64,000 nt of DNA, from assembly GCF_024790395.1 (NCBI RefSeq), contig NZ_JAJISC010000004.1, positions 310,001-374,000 on the forward strand. Direction: 5' to 3'. A program made the translations under genes and the position numbers. Of this stretch, positions 60,891 to 64,000 are shown piece by piece. The notes below the pieces were generated by a model. It was given only the letters and a program-made list of their open reading frames with translations, ran no database searches and was not told the origin of the DNA. Each line of letters opens with the position of its first letter. The stretch's first letter is position 1. The DNA is from Halomonas dongshanensis (GTDB taxonomy: Bacteria > Pseudomonadota > Gammaproteobacteria > Pseudomonadales > Halomonadaceae).

Positions 60891-61874
60891 TTACTCGATC
60901 CAGCCACGCTCACGGTAGTAGCGCTCGGCACCTTCGTGCAGCGGCGCGGTGAGGCCGTCGGAGATCATGTCTTCTTCGTTCAGGTTTTCGAACGCCGGGT
61001 GCAGGCGCTTGAAGCGATCGAAGTTGTCGAAGACCGCTTTGACGGTCTGGTAGACGACTTCGTCATCGACATCGGCCGAGGTCACGAAGGTTGCCGCTAC
61101 GCCGAAGGTTTCGACGTCTTCGTCGTTACCGCGGTACAGGCCACCCGGAATCACAGAGCGGGTGTAGTAGGGGTACTCTTCGATCAGACCGTCGATTTCA
61201 TCGCCAGTCACGGAGACCAAGCGCGCATCGATCGTGGTCGTGGCTTCCTGAATGGAGCCGTTGGGGTGACCCACGACGTAGACCATGGCATCGATGTTGT
61301 TATCGGACAGCGCCGAAGCCTGCTCGGCTGCGTCGAGCTGCGACGCCAGGGCGAAGGTGCTTTCGTCCCAGCCGAAGGCGTCCATCACCACGTCCATGGT
61401 GTTGCGTTGGCCAGAACCGGGGTTACCGATGTTGACGCGCTTGCCCGGGAAGTCGCTGATGCTTTCGATACCGGAATCGGCACGCGCAACGACGGTTAGC
61501 GGCTCACCGTGCATGGTGAAGACGGCACGCATGTCTTCCCACGGGCCTTCCTCTTCGAAGTTGCCCTCACCGTTGTAGGCGCGGTACTGAACGTCGGACT
61601 GCACAACGCCCATATCCAGCTCACCGGTTTTGATACCGTTGACGTTGGCAACGGAGCCGCCAGTCGAAGGCGCGTTACAGCGGATGTGGTGTTCGTCGCT
61701 ACCGCGGTTGACCATACGGCAAACCGACTGGCCCACTACGTAGTAAACGCCGGTCTGACCGCCGGTACCGATGGTGATGTAGCTCTCTTCTTGCGCGACC
61801 GCAGGGGCCGCGAAGGTGGCTGCCGTCAGCAACGCACCGGAGAAAGCAGCAGTAGAAAATACATGGCGTTTCAT
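60891..61874 (-). CDS. TAXI family TRAP substrate-binding protein
   Basis: The 327-residue periplasmic receptor starts at the ATG at 61874 (GAGG seven bases upstream) and has a signal peptide ending AVAQ. TAXI signatures are YITIGTGGQTGVYYVVGQSVCRMVN and RCNAPSTGGSVANVNGIKTGELDMGVVQSD. Then KRVNIGNPGSGQRNTMDVVM and GGLYRGNDEDVETFGVAATFV follow. TAXI receptors bind glutamate, glutamine or other small acids. It is the first gene of the operon and has a high-quality start. Confidence 0.92.
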   Translation of the reverse strand: MKRHVFSTAAFSGALLTAATFAAPAVAQEESYITIGTGGQTGVYYVVGQSVCRMVNRGSDEHHIRCNAPSTGGSVANVNGIKTGELDMGVVQSDVQYRAYNGEGNFEEEGPWEDMRAVFTMHGEPLTVVARADSGIESISDFPGKRVNIGNPGSGQRNTMDVVMDAFGWDESTFALASQLDAAEQASALSDNNIDAMVYVVGHPNGSIQEATTTIDARLVSVTGDEIDGLIEEYPYYTRSVIPGGLYRGNDEDVETFGVAATFVTSADVDDEVVYQTVKAVFDNFDRFKRLHPAFENLNEEDMISDGLTAPLHEGAERYYRERGWIE

Positions 61875-62199
61875 GGACACACCTCGTTATCTTTTATGAG
61901 CATTATGCGTTTTGTCCGCCCAAAGCGTTCCCTAGGAGCGGTTAGTTTCCAAAACGGTATCAAGACTGTCTTGCGGGTACGCGCTGGTGACCCATTGGCC
62001 GCACGTGTCGGCGGCCTTACTTTAGCGAAAAAATCCCTTGAGGCGAAACCTATTGTGCGCGACACAATCCGCGCACGCACCACAAGTACGCCCTTACTGA
62101 TCAAGCCTAGCTCAGTCTAGCAGGCCGTGGCGTTTATGCGCCGTTGAGCGTCAAGGCTTTTACGCTCTACTCAGGCAACAGACCCTAATGATTGAACGG
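61875..62199. other. Intergenic region with TAXI operon promoter
   Basis: These 325 bases hold no convincing gene. A hairpin with stems GTGCGCG (62055-62061) and CGCGCAC (62070-62076) could be an operator or part of a terminator of the DUF2798 gene upstream. Otherwise I see nothing. Confidence 0.55.
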
Positions 62200-62439
62200 C
62201 TACGCGCCAAGCGGCTTTTTGATCAGGTGCCCAACTAAGCGTTGCACCCGTGGCGCGCCCAGCAAGATGAGGGTGAACGCCACCGGCCAGGCAATGTAGA
62301 AGGCGTGCCACCAGCGGCCTAGAAAGCCCTCCCCCATACCGGTATTGGCCCAGGTGATGACGAACGTCATTAGCGTCACCATGTAGATCGACATCATCAG
62401 TGAAAATACCAGCGGGGCGTAGCGTGGAGCGAACAGCAT
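62200..62439 (-). CDS. Small membrane protein, DUF2798 family
   Basis: The ATG at 62439 follows GGAGAG by five bases and gives a 79-residue protein with two membrane helices: LVFSLMMSIYMVTLMTFVITW and AFYIAWPVAFTLILLGAP. This is the DUF2798 pattern; the function is unknown. The same frame is open further upstream to 62733, but there it overlaps the DUF192 gene and has no membrane-protein character. Confidence 0.78.
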   Translation of the reverse strand: MLFAPRYAPLVFSLMMSIYMVTLMTFVITWANTGMGEGFLGRWWHAFYIAWPVAFTLILLGAPRVQRLVGHLIKKPLGA

Positions 62440-62509
62440 CAGGGCTCTCCAAATGAAAGATTGCGCATTGTAGCCCAGTACGCGTGGCAGCCAATAGGAG
62501 ATAAAACTA

Positions 62510-63034
62510 TCAAGACGGCGCACAAGAGCCTGCCATGCCCGGCGCGGCAACGCAGTCGCCAAGCTCGATGCCGCGCTCGGCGAAGTAACCGGCGTTGACT
62601 TCCAGCGCGGTGTGATAAGCCGCACCGGGCAGGTAGGCCGGGCACTCGCGCGGCGACGTAGAGGGGCACGGCGGCATCGTCTCGATGGCGACGATGCGTC
62701 CATCGGCATCAATGAAAGCGATATCCAACGCAATCAGCGTCTGGAACATCCAAAAGCCGTTATGCGCAGACTGTTCGCCGTCGAAGACGAACAGCATGCC
62801 AGCGTTCTTGTCCAGCTGCTCGCGCCCCATCAACCCGTACTGACGCTTAGCGGGGGTGTCGGCGATTTCGACCTGTAGGCGCTGCGGCCCGGCGCTGGTG
62901 TGAATGACGAGCGAGGCGGGCGCGCCGAAGTCAGGGGCTTTTTGGGCCCAGGCGGTGCCAAGGCCGACCGGTGCAAGCGCCAGTAGCGAAGCGCTTGCGC
63001 CAAACTTCAAGAGGCGACGACGAGTAAGCATCAT
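62510..63034 (-). CDS. Exported DUF192 protein
   Basis: The 174-residue protein has an N-terminal signal peptide with two or three arginines before the hydrophobic stretch (TRRRLLKFGASASLLALAPVG), which could be read as a Sec or Tat signal. The mature part matches DUF192: VEIADTPAKRQYGLMGREQLDKNAGMLFVFD, then FWMFQTLIALDIAFIDADG and NAGYFAERGIELGD. The family is periplasmic or extracytoplasmic with unknown role. It is upstream of the DUF2798 gene by 70 bp on the same strand. Confidence 0.85.
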   Translation of the reverse strand: MMLTRRRLLKFGASASLLALAPVGLGTAWAQKAPDFGAPASLVIHTSAGPQRLQVEIADTPAKRQYGLMGREQLDKNAGMLFVFDGEQSAHNGFWMFQTLIALDIAFIDADGRIVAIETMPPCPSTSPRECPAYLPGAAYHTALEVNAGYFAERGIELGDCVAAPGMAGSCAPS

Positions 63035-63093
63035 GCAAGTAAGCCCTTTAGGGTGACGATGGGCAAAAAATACACGATTACGTCCCGTCTTGC

Positions 63094-63579
63094 TTATAGC
63101 GTCACTTCGATGGCAAGCGGATATTCGTCGCAGTTGTTGCCCTCACCGCCGCGATCCACCACCAGAAACTCCCCTTCGCGCTCCAGCACCGAGTTGATCG
63201 CATGCCAGGTGCCCGCTGCGTAGTTCACTCCTTGGCGGCCATCGGTAACGAAAGCGCGCACGCTTTCAGGGTCGATTTGGTCACCCGGCGGCGCCACCAC
63301 CACGACGAAGCGCTCCCCGTGAAGCGGTATGAAGGCCTGGCTGCCCTGGGGGTGACGCTCTAAAAAAGTGAGCTGCAAAGGCAAGGTGATTGGCTGGCTG
63401 ACGAAGATGTTGATCAAGGTATGGGCGTTCGCGCCCAAGGTTTGTACCTTCGCTAGATCATGGTGGCGCTGGGTGCGCCCAGCATTGATGGGAAACGCAT
63501 CCGACGTACGCGCATCGATGACGTCACCAAAGGGGGCGAAGGCCTCGGCGCAGAGTGGTTTGGCTTTTAGGCGTAGCAT
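63094..63579 (-). CDS. allA: Ureidoglycolate lyase
   Basis: The 161-residue protein matches AllA, which splits ureidoglycolate into glyoxylate and urea. The cupin-like core shows PLCAEAFAPFGDVI, then RTQRHHDLAKVQ, and ERHPQGSQAFIPLHG with FVTDGRQGVNYAAGTWHAINSVL. GAGGAAG four bases before the ATG supports the start. It follows the cupin gene below by nine bases, so the two are one operon for the end of allantoin/purine breakdown. Confidence 0.93.
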   Translation of the reverse strand: MLRLKAKPLCAEAFAPFGDVIDARTSDAFPINAGRTQRHHDLAKVQTLGANAHTLINIFVSQPITLPLQLTFLERHPQGSQAFIPLHGERFVVVVAPPGDQIDPESVRAFVTDGRQGVNYAAGTWHAINSVLEREGEFLVVDRGGEGNNCDEYPLAIEVTL

Positions 63580-63588
63580 GGTGCTTCC

Positions 63589-64000
63589 TCAGCGTGTCAG
63601 CGGACGAAGGCCTGCGTGGCGGTTGACGTCCTTGTAGAGCAGGTAGCGAAACGGCCCAGGGCCACCGGCGTAGCAGGCTTGAGGGCAGAAGGCGCGCAGC
63701 CACATGAAGTCCCCTGCCTCCACCTCGACCCACTCCTGGTTGAGATGGTAAACCGCCTTGCCTTCCAAGACGTAGAGCCCGTGCTCCATAACGTGAGTTT
63801 CGTCGAAGGGAATCACGCCACCCGGTTGGAAGGTGACGATATTGACGTGCATATCATGGCGCACGTCGCGGGGATCGACGAAACGCGTCGTGGCCCAGCG
63901 ACCTTCGGTGCCCGGCATCTCGATAGGTGCGATATCTTGCTCGTTGGCGACGAAGGGCGCAGGAACGTCCAACCCCTCGACGAACTCGAACGCCTTGCGC
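63589..64000 (-). CDS. allE: (S)-ureidoglycine aminohydrolase, 5' end outside window
   Basis: The frame is open to the end of the window, so the N-terminal half is missing. The visible 137 residues begin RKAFEFVEGLDVPAPFVAN and carry the C-terminal cupin domain (DMHVNIVTFQPGGVIPFDETHVMEHGLYVLEGKAVYHLN), with the metal-binding Glu/His residues (E, H and H in FDETHVMEHG). It converts ureidoglycine to ureidoglycolate and ammonia, the step before AllA. It should be about 260-280 residues in full. It ends nine bases before allA. Confidence 0.9.
   Translation of the reverse strand, partial: RKAFEFVEGLDVPAPFVANEQDIAPIEMPGTEGRWATTRFVDPRDVRHDMHVNIVTFQPGGVIPFDETHVMEHGLYVLEGKAVYHLNQEWVEVEAGDFMWLRAFCPQACYAGGPGPFRYLLYKDVNRHAGLRPLTR

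Noticed and set aside
62440..62733. In-frame upstream extension of the small DUF2798 gene that would make a 177-residue protein
   Set aside because: It overlaps the DUF192 gene on the same strand in another frame, is rich in Arg/Pro/Ser as expected of a shadow frame, and a good ribosome-binding site marks the ATG at 62439.
1..64000. CRISPR arrays, rRNA, tRNA genes, prophage or restriction-modification and defence genes
   Set aside because: No regularly spaced repeats and no cloverleaf or rRNA-like stretches were seen; no nuclease, methyltransferase or toxin-antitoxin domain could be recognised.

Overview
The window looks like chromosomal DNA of a moderately halophilic gammaproteobacterium of the Halomonadaceae (Halomonas or a close relative). 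The main reason is a complete ectoine-degradation cluster (doeD, doeC, doeX, doeB, doeA). A TAXI-type TRAP importer beside a universal stress protein, several binding-protein-dependent carboxylate importers and a GC-rich coding background with many RBS-led operons fit the same picture. The genus is an inference from gene content; there is no rRNA in the window.

Layout. 1-7981: a truncated SulP anion transporter, a TonB-dependent siderophore receptor, a soluble double-PAS chemoreceptor, a 1-Cys peroxiredoxin, and a zinc-starvation locus in which a DksA2-type regulator and a COG0523 GTPase diverge from a DUF1826 gene across a candidate Zur box. 8005-13952: the doe cluster on the minus strand. 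14143-18628: type IB topoisomerase, GhrA-like reductase, DUF3108 protein, LysO lysine exporter and an isochorismatase-fold cysteine hydrolase. 18629-25489: accessory island 1 (tripartite tricarboxylate transporter TctABC, two hydroxyacid dehydrogenases, an RraA-type aldolase, a LysR regulator). 25723-38656: acetyltransferase, serine hydrolase, OsmC-YcaO fusion, TetR, an RND efflux operon with its own BaeSR-like two-component system, a lipoprotein esterase and a Spy-like periplasmic protein. 38826-52436: accessory island 2 (TctABC, a second TctC, an FMN hydroxyacid oxidase, an amidohydrolase, an SMP-30 lactonase, a DctPQM TRAP importer, RraA, a D-2-hydroxyacid dehydrogenase, LysR). 52437-64000: an ExaC-type aldehyde dehydrogenase, a hybrid histidine kinase with a molybdopterin-fold partner, a SnoaL-like protein, UspA plus TAXI-TRAP, DUF2798 and DUF192 proteins, and the end of a ureide (allantoin) catabolic operon (allA, allE).

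The most notable structural signal is that both accessory islands lie between an intact gene and a second, 5'-truncated copy of the 3' end of that same gene. For island 1 this is the cysteine hydrolase (171 bp, about 89% identical, with a 61-bp identical core). For island 2 it is the aldehyde dehydrogenase (75 bp, 73 identical, with a 59-bp identical core). Both duplications end at or next to the stop codon, and neither island has a visible integrase, transposase or tRNA. The islands also share gene logic: a binding-protein-dependent carboxylate importer, an RraA-family aldolase, hydroxyacid oxidoreductases, and a LysR gene at the right-hand end pointing away from the operon. I read them as two related hydroxycarboxylate-utilisation cassettes that entered by the same gene-3'-end route; their substrates are unknown.

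The rest is regulatory and metabolic core for a salt-adapted heterotroph: compatible-solute recycling, metal-limitation responses, envelope-stress efflux, and purine nitrogen recovery.
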